From Paratinospora sagittata (Eukaryota; Streptophyta; Magnoliopsida; Ranunculales; Menispermaceae), in the NCBI GenBank assembly GCA_035771175.1, contig CM069597.1:7413001-7477000 (forward strand): a stretch of 64,000 bases of DNA, written 5' to 3'. The notes under the pieces are model-generated. The model worked only from the letters and a program-made list of their open reading frames with translations. It had not been told where the DNA came from and did not search any database. This document shows positions 37,153 through 49,217 of the stretch, piece by piece. Numbering within the stretch: position 1 is the stretch's first letter; every line of letters begins with the position of its first letter. A program made the position numbers and the translations under genes.

Positions 37153-37335
37153 TCTTGTTCATGAATAATTCAATATAGATAAATAAAAGAAATAGACAAG
37201 CTTTAAATAAACCAATTGCTCATATAGAATTTCAGAGTCTTCAAAATGATACAAAACCCAATATATCCCAACTATGTGTTAAATATACAATTACTAGGTG
37301 TTATCATGTACATAATTATCAAAATACAAAACTAA

Positions 37336-39572
37336 ATGTACAACACCTACATGAAACAAAAACAAGGGACGCTCCGCAGTCAAGCCTTCCCTTTTCCTTT
37401 TCTATCAGATCCTGAAAGAAGATGGTGAGGTGTGAGCTACAGCCAGCTCAGTGAATATTATTTACAAGTGACATATACGTGCATTTATAAAACATGGTAA
37501 GATCATAAAACAATTGAAATATCATGATGGTGAAATAGATTACATACATGCTAACATAATGGATCAAGTCATACATACAACGATGCATAACATTTGTAGT
37601 CATGCTCATGCAATCCTAACACCTCCTGAGTACGGGGGTTCAAGGCTGGTGCGCTACACACAGTACATGAACACTCACACAATACTCGTATCCTAATAGG
37701 ATTTCTGGGGTTGTGCAACACATAAGATTAGCCTAAACTAACTTACCCATACACAAGCCATAAAACCCTCTGCCATGTACATAATTGGGATCGCCGTTAG
37801 AATTACGAGAATTCCCAAAAAGAGGAAATTCCAACTAGTAGCCTCAACCCAAATTGTCATCCCAATGAATTATGCTCAAATGTATTTCATGGAATATTAA
37901 AACATGCATACCATTATACATAAGCATTTAAAACATTTCTATACTACAATGCCACATATAAATAATCCAAAAGTTAAAGAACACTCACACTTGATTGGCT
38001 AAGCCTAGCCAATCCAATCGCCAAAACTCTTCAATTGACTAAACGGGTTCAAGATCAATCACAAGACCTGGAAATAACGTGGTTCACACAACTGAAAATC
38101 AGTCATAAAGTGTGTCAAAACCCCATGTTCAAACCCAATCTAAAGTCAATTAGATTCTAAATTGATTACCCCCTTGAGACAATTTCCATATTCCCCAACT
38201 TGATCATTAGACTCAATTAAACTAAGATTGACCTAAATTGAATGTAATAGGGGTGATCCCATGATCCAACCACTAATATACATAGGTCATATTGTCAATT
38301 TTACACTAAGCCACCATACATAGCCACAAAATTTACTGATCTAACAACATGGTTTCATTCACAATGCCACCTAGAACAACATAGTTGACATGCATGACTT
38401 TTGGAAAAGCCTAAGGCCATGAACCAAACAATGACCATTTACACTAAACCATATGATTTCACCATTAATATCTCAAGCTAAATACATGAATCAGTCCCTA
38501 ATACTGATCAGTCCATCATAGATGGCATGAAAAGCTTAAGTCAAAGTCTAGGTCAATGAACCAAGAATAGGTCATTTGTACTAAACCCTACCAATTTTTT
38601 GTTAGAAATTGAGGTTTTTGCCTTTAGAGGGTTCCCAACACACTCTAAACACACATATAAAACATGCAAAGCATTTGGACAACATTTGATTTCCACTACC
38701 TCTTCAAATTTGGGTTTCATACAATGCATGCATCAAAACAACGCTAGTATGCATGAACCAAAGAGATTGAAGGAAGAACAATGAGGAAAAACATGCAAAC
38801 CTTAGGGATTTTGAGCAAAATCCACCAACCCTAGGTTTCCTCTCCAGCTCCTTTCTCTCTTTTCTGGCTGAGAAATGAGCAAATGAGCCTAAAATTACGT
38901 TTTAGTTGCTTAAATAGACAAGTTTGGGCCCACAACTAAAAGTTACCAAAAATTATCAAAAAATCAGTTTTCCTGTTGCAATACTTGCACTTAGATAGTC
39001 AATTTCTTGCAAAATACCCACTATTTTAACATCTTAACCGTTCAAAGGTTGCATGAGTCAGTTACCAACATTTTGGTAAACTTTCAACTCAATCCAACGG
39101 TGGGATTATGAGATATAACTGTTTGATCAAAACTGCATAACAAAATCCGAAAATCCGTGAAACAATGTTTGGAGTCTTATAACTCATAGTAGATAACTCC
39201 GATCAAGATCTTCACCGTACATAATGAAGATATATCATATAAGAATGAGCTGAAACAATTTCAGCTCAATCGGACCATGGATCTAGGAGATCAACCCATT
39301 GATGTAATTTGTGACAAAAATTTCTTCCTCCATGGAGTGAGCTCCACTGGATCCAAAACACCGTTCTCGACATGTTTTGACGTCAAACGGGTCTCCGATG
39401 GTTCCGAAACTTCATGCGCACTCTTTATGACCTAAAATCATGCAAAGACACTTGAACTCACGTGCTTCGAGCATCAAAATATATATACACATACGTATAC
39501 AAATACATATACGGGTACTCTGTGGGTACACTATGGGTCAAAATGACGTCACCTAAAGGCACGGGTGTTACA
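37336..39572 (-). mobile_element. Probable 3' LTR of a second partial Ty3/gypsy element (element C)
   Basis: Downstream (minus) of the integrase end at 39.7 kb is an A/G-rich tract ending TTGGGGCGAGT, followed by TGTAACACCCGTGCC, the typical start of plant gypsy LTRs (plus 39572). The far end candidate is TGTACAACACC at 37336, a good inverted match. The length is about 2.24 kb. It is non-coding, and its sequence is different from the LTRs at 45.7, 50.3 and 52.9 kb. Confidence 0.6.
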
Positions 39573-40167
39573 ACTCGCCCCAACTTAGGAATATTTTTGT
39601 CCTAAAAAAAATCAAAGCAAGAGAACTAACCTCAGTCGATAGAGAGGTCGGGGAACTGCTCCCTTATCTGGTCCTCGCGCTCCCAAGTTTGCTCTTCATT
39701 ATCGTGGAATTGTCATCTGACTCGCACAAGCGGGATTTCCTTATTTCACAATTTATGAACCCTACGAGCGACAATCTGAATAAGCAACTCCTCATAAGTC
39801 GTATCCTCCCCAAATTTCAGATGACTCACATCAAGCACATGAGCTGGATCGGGATAAGACTCCTTCAATGGATCCTCATTAAACTTCATCAGCATCGGTA
39901 CGTGGAATACATCATGACCATCCTCATGCTGAGAAGGTAGAGCCAACCTGTACGCTACTGGTCCAATCCTCTCAACAATCTGGAATGACCCAATAAACCT
40001 AGGGGCAAGTTTCCCACTGACACCGAACCTCATCTGACCTTTGAGTGGCGAGACCTTAAGCAAAACTAGATCTCCCACTGCAAACTCTAACGACCGATGC
40101 CGGTTATCATAATAACTTTTTTGCCTGTCTTGAGCTGACTTCAGCCTCTGCCAAATCAGCTTGACCC
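39573..40167 (-). pseudogene. Ty3/gypsy integrase C-terminus (element C)
   Basis: A single readable minus-strand frame: RLKSAQDRQKSYYDNRHR, then GDLVLLKVSPLKGQMRFGVS, KLAPRFIGSFQIVERIG, HDVFHVPMLMKF and TYEELLIQIVARRVHKL. This is the integrase C-terminal domain of a chromovirus-like gypsy pol. It starts abruptly at about 40167 next to SINE-like sequence. The rest of the element is absent. Confidence 0.85.
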
Positions 40168-40410
40168 AGATTGTGAAATCAACCTATATGAGGTTTGAGG
40201 TTCGAATCCGGGGGAGGCCCTGCACTATTTATGATGAATAGTGTTGACAAATGATCCCGGGGGTACTAAACATTGTTGAGTGGGCTGTGTACTGGGATGA
40301 GACAATATTATGGGATCATAATGGCTGGAGTATGCCCTGCAGTGGCACTCATCACCCTGGGTAGGGGGCACTGTGTGCAACGCAGACGTGACATATATCA
40401 TTTTTTTAAA
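40168..40410 (+). mobile_element. Candidate SINE
   Basis: A perfect polymerase III B-box, GGTTCGAATCCGGGGG, is at 40199-40214, about 30 bp after an A-box-like TGACCCAGATTG. A GC-richer body of about 180 bp follows and ends in a T run before AT-rich DNA. The size fits a tRNA-derived SINE. No target duplication was identified, and the left end abuts the broken integrase. Confidence 0.5.
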
Positions 40411-41788
40411 GGAAAGAAATAACATTCCCAATTTGTAGACATTAACAGAAAAATCCCTATTAATTTTGAACACAACCAACCATAAACTAGCCAAAATTGT
40501 TGTTTGCAACAAAAAATACAACTGGTTCAGCACACACAAAAAAGCCAAAAGCTTTTGAAACACTTCATCCACACAAAAAAAATGAAACAATTTAAGCAAA
40601 TCCTACAACAAGAAAGCAAATTTACAGAATATTAATCATTAAGAAAATCAATTAGAAAAAAAAATTCTTCAAAAATTTTAACACACAAAAGCAAGGGGCT
40701 AATCCTAATAATTTAACAATTCTTCAAGAATTTTAACACACAATCAACCAGTTTGGGAAACATACAAATAATAAATGATCAATGCATAATAGTTGAGCAA
40801 TATAAACCATTATACCTTTCTAAAAATCTGTTGAAATTAATTGTAATTCCAACTCCTACAATAAGTCTCCACCTATGATTTGAATTTCTAAAAAAATGAA
40901 AAAAGAAACTAGAAGAAGAATAATAAGTAGAACAAAAAATACAGAACACATTTGTTGGATAAGAAAAAAATAAAGGTAAAAAAATAAATAGAGATGAAGA
41001 ACAAATATCAGTAGATCACAAATAGAATTATGCTCAAAACCCCATTTAAAAAAACAAAAAGCACAACAACATAAACTACCAATTCCAATCAAAGAAATCA
41101 ACCAAAAAAAAATCAATGAATTAGAGAAACACAAGAAAAAGAGTAGAAAAAATAAAATTACCTTGGATCAAAGCGTGTCTAATGCCTCCGAAACACCTTT
41201 GGTGAGCTTATCGCCTTTCCAAATGACACCTAGAATTTCATTATACTGAGATTAGATAAAGAAGAAGAAGAAGAAGAAGAAGAAGAAGAAGAAGAAGAAG
41301 AAGAAGAAGAAGAAGATAGAAGACAAAAGTCGAAGAAGAAGAAGAAGAAGAAGACGAGGAAGAAGACAAAAGTTGAATAGAGAGGGAAAAAAAAACCTGC
41401 ATGCGCAGGTTCACAGAACATTCTGCAAAATTCATTCGCATAACATTCTACGAAGAAATAGAAGAAGAAGAAAAAAGAAGAAGAAGAGAAGAAGAAGAGA
41501 AGAAACCCTACAATGAACTCAAATTGAAAGAAAAAAAACGAGAAAGAAAAAAAATACCTAATGTTTGAAGTCTCCGGACTCTGGCGATTTGACAATTGCT
41601 TGAAAGTTGAAACCCTTCTTCAGATTGAGAACTCAAGAGTTTCACTGTTGGGATAACGTTTGGAGATAGGGATTTGAGAAGAAAGCAAAATATGTTAATC
41701 GCAATATGCGAAAGAGGGGCCAGGGGAGATAGGGTATTAGGGTTTTGAGACTTTTGAACTGGACGTTGGTTCAGGTCGGGTTACTCGG
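40411..41788 (-). mobile_element. 5' leader region of the hAT element (part 1)
   Basis: AT-rich, probably intronic sequence (40.4-41.15 kb) is followed by a GAA-rich stretch at 41262-41360 and 41455-41500, then CAGGTCGGGTTACTCGG up to 41788. It continues across an inserted LTR at 44880. In minus sense this would be the promoter and untranslated leader of the transposase at 35.1-37.2 kb. The interposed 37.3-40.4 kb block is a later insertion or rearrangement. The link between leader and transposase is inferred from orientation and family. Confidence 0.45.
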
Positions 41789-44700
41789 GGATATGTTATT
41801 TTCCAATCATTTATTTCGTAGGGTTATTAGTGTTAATTTTGTGTATTAGGAAAATTTTATGGTTTATCTACTCATTATTGACTTTATTTTGTAGGTTTAC
41901 AAGCAAGGAACAAGTGAAATTAAGTTTAGAAGTGATGGTGAAAACCAATACGTGGAGGCCTAGGCTTGGAAAATTGGAAGCCTAGACATTGGGAAGAAGA
42001 TTATTTCCATCAATTGGAAGCCTAGGTGATAAAGAGAAAAAGATGGGAACTAGTGACTGGGCACTTAAGCTCCCAAAATTAGAAGCCTAGGCGTCGGGAG
42101 TTGTAGTCCTATTAGGACTTGTATTTCCTTTGTGCGTTTTTGACAAAATTTTCTTCTTTTTTCTTTATTATTATAAATAGAACACATAGAAACTTAGAAG
42201 AGGATAATTCATGAAGAGAAGAGACAATTAAAGCATTGGAGACGAAGGAAAATCACGTTGGAGAGATGCGAAGAAGTTGGATTCAGATTTGGAGGATTTG
42301 TGCTAGTTTATACTTTTCTCCCTTCTTTCTTTTGTATTTAATTTTTCCTATTTTCATGATGTTGAACTTATTGGATTTGGAATTTTTAGAAGTAGATATG
42401 GGCTAAATTTATTGTCTAGAGTTACAATTGGATCTCATATGGATATTGGATTTCATGTTTGATTTCAAATTTTAATTGATTGTTTGGGGTTATTTATTTA
42501 AATATGTTCCTTATTGCTTCTAATTAATTGAATACTAATTAAATGATTTGTTGAATCTATATGATCTTGGCAAAGGGAGTTTAGATTTAGATATGATTAA
42601 CATAACATATGATCAAAAGGGTGAAAACCATTAAGTTCATGTGAGATGGAAATATACTCATGTGACATGTGTAACCATTGAAAAATATGATCTTAATGAA
42701 CCTTGTTTTAATTTAAATTTCATAGAAACATAGAGATTTAATTAATGAAAGCATTTTTGCTTGACCATCGAAAGAGGCTTGTAGACAAATTAGGTTCTTG
42801 GTTAATAACTCTAATTAATTAATTACTTAATTAATTAATTGAAAGATAGCTAAATGAATTCAAGTGAAGTATGAGGGCAGATTGTAATTCTAGGTTTTAA
42901 TATTTTGATTAATTTTGATTTTTTTTTTTGTTGGCCTAAGTAGTTTATCCCTTAGCACTCTTCTAATGCTAACAAACAATATACCATTTGCTGCTAATGT
43001 TTGAACTAAGCATATTTCAACACCTTAAGTAAGGCGACGTAGGATTACATACTCAATTAAAATAAGAAGAATTAAACTGGACTCAAAGCTCAATTCAAGT
43101 TCAAAGACTCTTCCAATGATGAACAACACGAACAAAGTCTGAAGATTTCAAGAAGAATAGAATTGAGATTAAGAGAGAGATACGTAAGTCTAGAAATAGG
43201 ATGTACTTTCTTTTTATTCCTTATTGCTGAATCATTTCAAATCATACATGCATAAGTCTTTTGCATAATCATTCAAATGATCATCATGGTTTAAATCATG
43301 TTTTAATTATTGGAAAATGTTTTTCAAAATGCTTTTAAAGTCTTCATTGTGATGTTTAAAATATTTGATTTGATCTAAGCATTATGTAATGATTTCAAAT
43401 GTTTTCAAAGTCTTCAATTTGATGTTCAAAGTTTTTGATTTGTTTTTGACTTAGTTTATGCAATGTTTTTTCAAAGAAATGTTTTTAACTAAGTATATTT
43501 TGAAATTAGCCTCTCTGTTAAGCACAGAGAAGCACACTCCCCACGTGCAGACAGGAAACCATCAGGACGCTAAGGAGTTCTGGGTTTCTATTTATCAGAG
43601 AAATGTGCTCTTACATAGGAGAAGCGTGCTCCTCATGAACATGACAGGACATTAATTTAGCATCAGCACGCTCATGCACTTTCTGGGTTTCTGCTTCTCA
43701 GAGAAGCGCGCTCCTTACGGTATGTAGAATACCAAGGGTCGAATTTTTGAATTTTTGAACACCACAACGATCATATTTTTTTAATGTAACAGCTAGTAAC
43801 TATCTTCAATCTATTTATACATCTACTCTAGCCATTTTACACAAGAGAGAGAGCACACACAAAAAATCAAACACATTCTCTTGATTTTTAGGGTTTTTCA
43901 GTTTTGAAAAAGTTTTTCAAAATGAGAAAATGAACTTCAATCTTTTCAAAGTTATTCTCTCATTCTCAAAGATTTTGGATTCGGTGTTTGATCGTGTCAA
44001 AGGATTTGAAAGCACAACTTATTTTCAAAGATCATCACACAAGTTTTCTAAAGATTGCATTTGAGCATTATCGAATCTTTAAAAGGTAAAAGGTTGTAAG
44101 TGATATTTCTATCTTTCTCTCTCCATCATGAGCTTAATGTTTAATATCTTGCGATTGATGTATATGCGTTGTACTGTAAGTGTTCTTCTTGTTTAGAACC
44201 ATCTTAATCATAGTAATCCTATAACTAAGGCATGGTTGTTTCATGATTGAAACAACGAAGTCAAGTGAGTTTGACTCACTTAATGATTCCAGGTTGGAAT
44301 TATGGATAGGTTTATCCTTAGCCTATAAAAGGATATACGATTCTTCCTTATCCCTCAAAAGGAAATCGTAGGTTCATCCTTAGCCTACAAAAAGATAGGT
44401 TTGCCTTGAACCTGAAAAAAAACATTTGTAACGGTTTGGTTCTCACACGTAAAAGAATCAGTTAGTGGATTTAGAAAAATCCTAATAAGGAGATTAGGTA
44501 ATGGACGTAGGCGGGTTCGAACCACTATAAATGATCGAGTACTTTACTTTTTTCCTTTTATATTATATATTTTAGAATAGTTTGTGCATTTAATTCCAAT
44601 GTATCCAAGAATTTTACTAAGTCATTAGAAAAACGTAAAAATGGCCATGACACCCAATTCACCCCCCTTTTGGGTGTACCAACAGTTTTAAGTAGAAGTT

Positions 44701-44879
44701 AGATTTAATTTTATTGCTTAGATTAGAGTGAATTTTAATCAGTGTTTAAATAAGATTAGGGTGAAACAATTTTAGTAATTAACAAAAGAATTCAGTAAAA
44801 AATCTCTGTGGGAACGATACTCTATTCTTTACTTTATTATTTGTTAATGATATTGTGCACTTGCAATTATTTGACAACA
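41789..44879 (+). mobile_element. Athila/Tat-like solo LTR, itself carrying a nested solo LTR
   Basis: The ends are GGATATGTT (expected TG start, first base changed) and TTTGACAACA. A 5-bp duplication CTCGG flanks it at 41784-41788 and 44880-44884. The right part has GTGGGAACGATACTC and TGTGCACTTGCAATTATTTG, which I associate with Athila/Tat-group LTR ends. No genes lie inside. Without the nested LTR (42929-44684) it would be about 1.3 kb. It interrupts the CGGGT-rich 5' end of the hAT element: the hAT sequence resumes at 44885 with GTTTCC. Confidence 0.7.
42929..44684 (+). mobile_element. Sirevirus-like solo LTR
   Basis: It starts TGTTGGCCTAAG and ends GGGTGTACCAACA, giving 6-bp inverted termini TGTTGG/CCAACA and 1,756 bp. 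Near the end it has CACCCAATTCACC and CCCTTTTGGGTG, a landmark of Sirevirus LTRs. Flanks are TTTTT on the left and GTTTT on the right, an imperfect 5-bp duplication in a T run. Four copies of a GAGAAGC(G/A)(C/T)GCTCC-like motif lie at 43526-43713. No coding domains. Confidence 0.7.
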
Positions 44880-44884
44880 CTCGG

Positions 44885-45020
44885 GTTTCCATGGGCTGAA
44901 CCATGACCCCACCCAAACTGATTGGGTTAGGTATTTTCCCAACCCAAAAAACCTATCAATCCAACCCAAATCAACCGACAAGGTTTGGTTCGGTTGGGTT
45001 GGTCGAGTTGAACACCCCTA
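44885..45020 (-). mobile_element. 5' terminus of the hAT element (part 2)
   Basis: Subterminal AACCCAA/GGTTGGGTTGG clusters lead to the terminus GAGTTGAACACCCCTAG at 45020, the complement of CTAGGGGTG. The next bases (GATCAAAC, overlapping the last G) would be the 8-bp target duplication within the RNase H coding sequence of gypsy element A. The partner copy was not found on the other side. Confidence 0.65.
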
Positions 45021-45729
45021 GATCAAACAAGTACTTCAAAATCTTATGATCAGAATACAATGTGAACCTTTCACCATACAAGTAGGCCTCCACAACTTCA
45101 AAGCAAACACTACTGCAACAACCTCTAGATCATGAACAGGGTAGTTCTTCTCATGCACATTTAACTGTTTGGATACATACGCAACAACTCTACTGTCCTG
45201 AATCAAAACACAACCTAAACCAGCATGAGATGCATCGGTATATATCACAAATGATTTCCCACGTTCTAGAAGTATCAATATTGGCATTATAGTTAGCTTT
45301 TTCTTCAACTCTGTAAAATATTTCTCACAGACTTCAGTCCACACAAAACGAACGTTCTTCTGGGTTAGTTTAGTAAGTGGGGCAACTAGCTTTGAAAAGC
45401 CTTATACAAACTTCATGTAGTATTCTGCTAAACCTAGAAAGCTCATAATCTTAGTGACTATGGTCGAGCTCGGCCAATTGATGATTGCCTCAACCTTAGC
45501 AAAATCCAGAAAAATACCATCTGCACTAACCACATGACCCAGAAATTTCATTTCAAAAATCTAAAACTCACACTTGCTGAGCTTGACATATAGTCTATGC
45601 TCCTTTAATGTCTGCAAGGTGGTCCTGAGGTACTGCTCATGCTCCTCTCGAGTCTTAGAAAATACCAGAATATCACCAATGAAGACTATGATGAACTTAT
45701 TAAGATACGGTCTGAACACCCTTTTCATC
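45021..45729 (-). pseudogene. Ty3/gypsy element A: C-terminal RT and RNase H
   Basis: The RNase H frame at 45344-45036 has [15 protein letters not shown] and [20 protein letters not shown] and is cut at [12 protein letters not shown] by the hAT terminus. Further upstream, RT residues FIGDILVFSKTREEHEQYL and HRLYVKLSKCEF are readable at 45729-45570. The catalytic YIDD/FIDD box reads FIGD, so one active-site Asp is lost. A solo LTR separates this from the N-terminal RT at 47905-48470. No integrase follows on the far side of the hAT element. Confidence 0.85.
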
Positions 45730-45734
45730 AGATC

Positions 45735-47899
45735 TGTCACGACGCCCCTGACATAGGCTGACATCATGACCGGCACAGTGTACTATACACCGTACATACC
45801 CATATACAATATATAATACACTGTCAGCCTTCACGTAGTCTCACAATCCTTCCCAAAATTTACAGAAATTTTTTTCCTAATATACCACAAATCAAATCCA
45901 ATATAGATCTTTATAATCATTCCATTCATTCACACATCACATTTTCATTTCATCATCCAATATATTAAGCTATATATATGCCCACACATCCCATCTAAAT
46001 GATATTACATATATATATAATGTGTGATAAGTATACATATCAAACTAACAATATAAGCTATTTCCTCCAAGCGTACATACACATACCAGATGAAGGCTCA
46101 CGTGATTATCACTCACAAAGTTTCCTTTTCCCTTCGACTCAATACCTGAAATATTGGAGGAAATGGAGTGAGCAAACAACAGCTCAGTGAATATAGTTCT
46201 TGAGATGACAATTATATACATTTAGAGAAATATGACATTTAAAATCATTTCAAACACTTATTCAACACATGCAGCATTCAACGAATATATTATACATGTC
46301 AACAACATAAATTTCATGAGTTTTCCATAACACAATGCACAATCTCCCTCCTCCGCAAGGCAAGAGAGCGAGTCTAACCCTTGTATGGCCGCTACAAGGT
46401 AGCCACAACCTCTCATTACCTAATTCACAGTCATTTCAAGGATCGCAACCCTTGTTAGGACAGACCTACTGACAATGAGGACTCGCAAAACCTCATCCTG
46501 GTCTAATTCCTAACGAAATGACATCATTACAAACTCCAATTTCTAAAATCAGTTTGCATGATCCATAAAACTCAGTGCATTATATATAACTATCACATGC
46601 ATACAATCAAACATTTTATATGCGTACAATGCCATACAAGAACCAAATCAAGAAAACTATACTCACAGTACAACACGTTCAACTTAAACCCAATCATCGT
46701 CGCTTTCGAGTCCAGCTCCAAGTTAAATCCAACTAATTTAACCTGTCACAATCACTCCATAATTCAATTTCATGTATTTATATCTATTTACATCTTTAAT
46801 TTCTCAACTCACTTCAAATCACGAATAATAAATCCATTTAGGACTCATAAGCAGTTGAAGAAACTACTATATCGTTTTTGTGGCAATCTAGATATTTCCA
46901 CAAGAAAGAACAGTGAAAATAGATTTCCAAATCCTATTTTCACGACACCATATACTTAGTTACTAAAACTATCAAATCATATCCAAAAATCACAATCTTA
47001 GCATCGAAACGTCCGGAATTCAGTTCTCTACGATTCTATGATTTCAAATCACTGTTCACATCACTGTTCACAGACTATTCACATCACTGTACACTATTTA
47101 CATCACTATTCACTATTCACATCACTGTTTATAGTACTATTTGTCACTATTCATTTAACATTTAAATTGTATTAAAATTGTCAAACGGTCTCCAAAACTC
47201 ATGAAATGGAATCTAACCACATATTCAGGGTCCCTACCGTCTAAGGAGTATTTTTCTACCTTTTTAGCGGATTTTCATTCACATTGGGTCAAAATCCCAA
47301 TTTGTCAAAACGCCGTAAAACGGCTCCCACAGTAAAACTTACTCCGCTAGAAAGTTTACATCTAGCTTAGATAGTAATTTCACGAAGAAATAGAGTGGAA
47401 ATCACTTACCGCAGGTCCGAATTTGACGCGAATCCCGCGTTTTCCCTTTTTCTTCTTCTCCTTCTTCTCGGTTCTGGACGTTCTGCAACTTCGTTTGATT
47501 TTTTGTTTTTTTTTGTTTATTACATACGAGTACTGTTCGCGATACTATTCGGTGAACAATACTCGCAAATGAACAATATTTTATTTTATTTTATTTTTTA
47601 TTCCTCTTCTATACACTCAATTCACATATTTAATTAACCAACCTCATAAATTAATCAATTTAAATCAACTCCAATGTTTAACTTGTAAGCACCCATATAA
47701 GATGATCCCATAGGTATCATCTTCTTTCTTTACTAATCATACACACGTATATTTTACACACGTATATTTGGCTCCTACGTATAAAATATGTGTATTTTCA
47801 AGCATATATTTAGCTCCTACGTATAAAATACATGTATTATTTATCTCGATATACGTGTATTTTAACGTATGTATTTAATTAAAATTACGGGGTGTTACA
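45735..47899 (-). mobile_element. Gypsy-type solo LTR inserted in the RT of element A
   Basis: In minus sense it starts TGTAACACCCCGTAATTT and ends GGCGTCGTGACA, 2,165 bp. A perfect 5-bp duplication AGATC flanks it at 45730-45734 and 47900-47904. Gypsy RT coding sequence is interrupted exactly at these points. Inside are an LTR-typical CCTTCGACTCAATACCTGA segment and a CACTGTTCACAT minisatellite at 47052-47155. No internal genes are present, so it is a solo LTR left by LTR-LTR recombination. Confidence 0.92.
47052..47155. repeat. CACTGTTCACAT-type minisatellite inside the solo LTR
   Basis: Irregular repeats of TCACTGTTCACATCAC and variants (CACTATTCACAT, CACTGTACAC) over about 100 bp. Non-coding. 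Confidence 0.75.
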
Positions 47900-47904
47900 A
47901 GATC

Positions 47905-48470
47905 CATACACATCACAGGTGCATTCGTCAGCCCAAATGGCATGACCAAAAACTCATAATGACCATATCTTGTCTTAAAGCAGTCTTCGAGACATCTTCA
48001 TCTCGAATCCTCAATTGATGGTAACTCGATCTCAAATCGATCACAGAAAAGAATTTGGCATCATTCAATTGATCAAGCGGATCATCAACGCGAAGTAAAG
48101 GATACTTGTTTTTCAATGTTACCTTGCTCAGCTGACGGTAGTCTATACACAATCTCAGAACCCCGTCCCTTTTCTTGACAAATAAGACTGGTGCTCCCCA
48201 AGGTGACATGCTAGGCGTAATAAACCTTTTGCTCAACAACTCTTCAATTTGCATCTTGAGTTTTTGCAACTCCTTTGATGTCATTTTGTAAGGTAGAATG
48301 GTGATGAGCTTTGTACCAGGCATCAACTCAATGATGAAATCAATTTCCCTCTTAGGTGCTAACCCAGGTAGATCATTAGGAAAAACTTCTAGAAACTCAT
48401 TCACTATAGGAATGTCAAAAATCTAAATGCCTTTTTCCTTTTTCTCCAATGGCCTAATACTAGCCATGAT
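47905..48470 (-). pseudogene. Ty3/gypsy element A: N-terminal reverse transcriptase
   Basis: The minus-strand frame at 48404-47928 has [76 protein letters not shown] and [20 protein letters not shown]. These are the classical gypsy RT blocks up to the insertion point of the solo LTR. The first catalytic Asp ([11 protein letters not shown]; family consensus FSKIDLRSGYHQ) is present. A frameshift occurs before the TNAPV region. Confidence 0.9.
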
Positions 48471-48530
48471 TGCAGTTTCTACATTAGTATCCAGTCTGCC
48501 TCGGGTAGGTGGTCTGGTAGTAGTCATACC

Positions 48531-49022
48531 TCAGTAGACGAAAGGTGGCTGCATAGTAATTTGGAACACAACCCACTTGTAGAAACAATCCACATGGGCA
48601 TGACACGCCACCAACCAGTCCATATCCAAAATTGCATCGAAATCGAGGAACTCTAACACCCTAAGGTTCACAATCATTTCACGTCCCTCGTATTTCACCA
48701 CCCAATTCTCACAAGTCATATCTGGATAGATCCTCTCTCCTACTGCAGTACTCAAAATCAAAGGTATACTAGCTCTTACAACAGACAATTTCAATCTATC
48801 TACCATATGACCAGTTATTAATGATAAAGTGGAACTAGAATCAATCAACACAGACATCATCACATCAGAAATGGAAATCATACCTTTTCTCAAATTCTTG
48901 CTAGCATTCGAATTCAGTTCTGTCACTGCCTTGACATGCTCTCTGGTGCCTGATGCCACAGTACTAGCTGGAGCTACTGAAGTCCTCAGCAATGAGTATT
49001 GGTTTTCCTTGTGGCCCTTCAT
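48531..49022 (-). pseudogene. Ty3/gypsy element A: aspartic protease region
   Basis: An open minus-strand frame of 163 codons. It has MMSVLIDSSSTLSLIT at the protease active site (usual LIDSGST/A, so Gly is replaced by Ser) and FLDFDAILDMDWLVACHAHV, the conserved block that follows. The upstream zinc-knuckle sequence is degenerate (YGMKGHKENQ). A stop separates it from the RT frame. Confidence 0.85.
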
Positions 49023-49217
49023 GCCATACTAGAAGAAAGTGATAAGAGGCCTCAGGCTCGACGATGTTGTCTGTGATTGATCCTGAGATTTAGTTGGATT
49101 CTGATATCCCATGCCAAAAACTAATAGAGTGGGTGCAACAGTAACATGAGCTACAGAAGTGTCAGCTCCAATGAATATCCCACTCTTTTTGGGCTTCTTA
49201 TTATCTGTCCAGAATTT

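Noticed and set aside
38246..38260. TAGGGGTG as a possible hAT left terminus
   Set aside because: No CGGGT-rich subterminal DNA follows and it lies inside the gypsy LTR; chance octamer.
29765..40167. Joining gypsy fragments A, B and C into one interrupted element
   Set aside because: A and B both contain the RNase H segment, and the LTRs next to A, B and C differ in sequence and termini.
41230..41595. Ser/Phe-rich frames on the minus strand
   Set aside because: Direct product of a GAA/CTT trinucleotide run in the hAT leader; no domain or start context.
34212..45020. Treating CACCTCTAG at 34212 and CACCCCTAG at 45020 as the two ends of one hAT element
   Set aside because: Both are in the same orientation, so they cannot be inverted ends of a single element; no matching 8-bp duplication flanks the pair.
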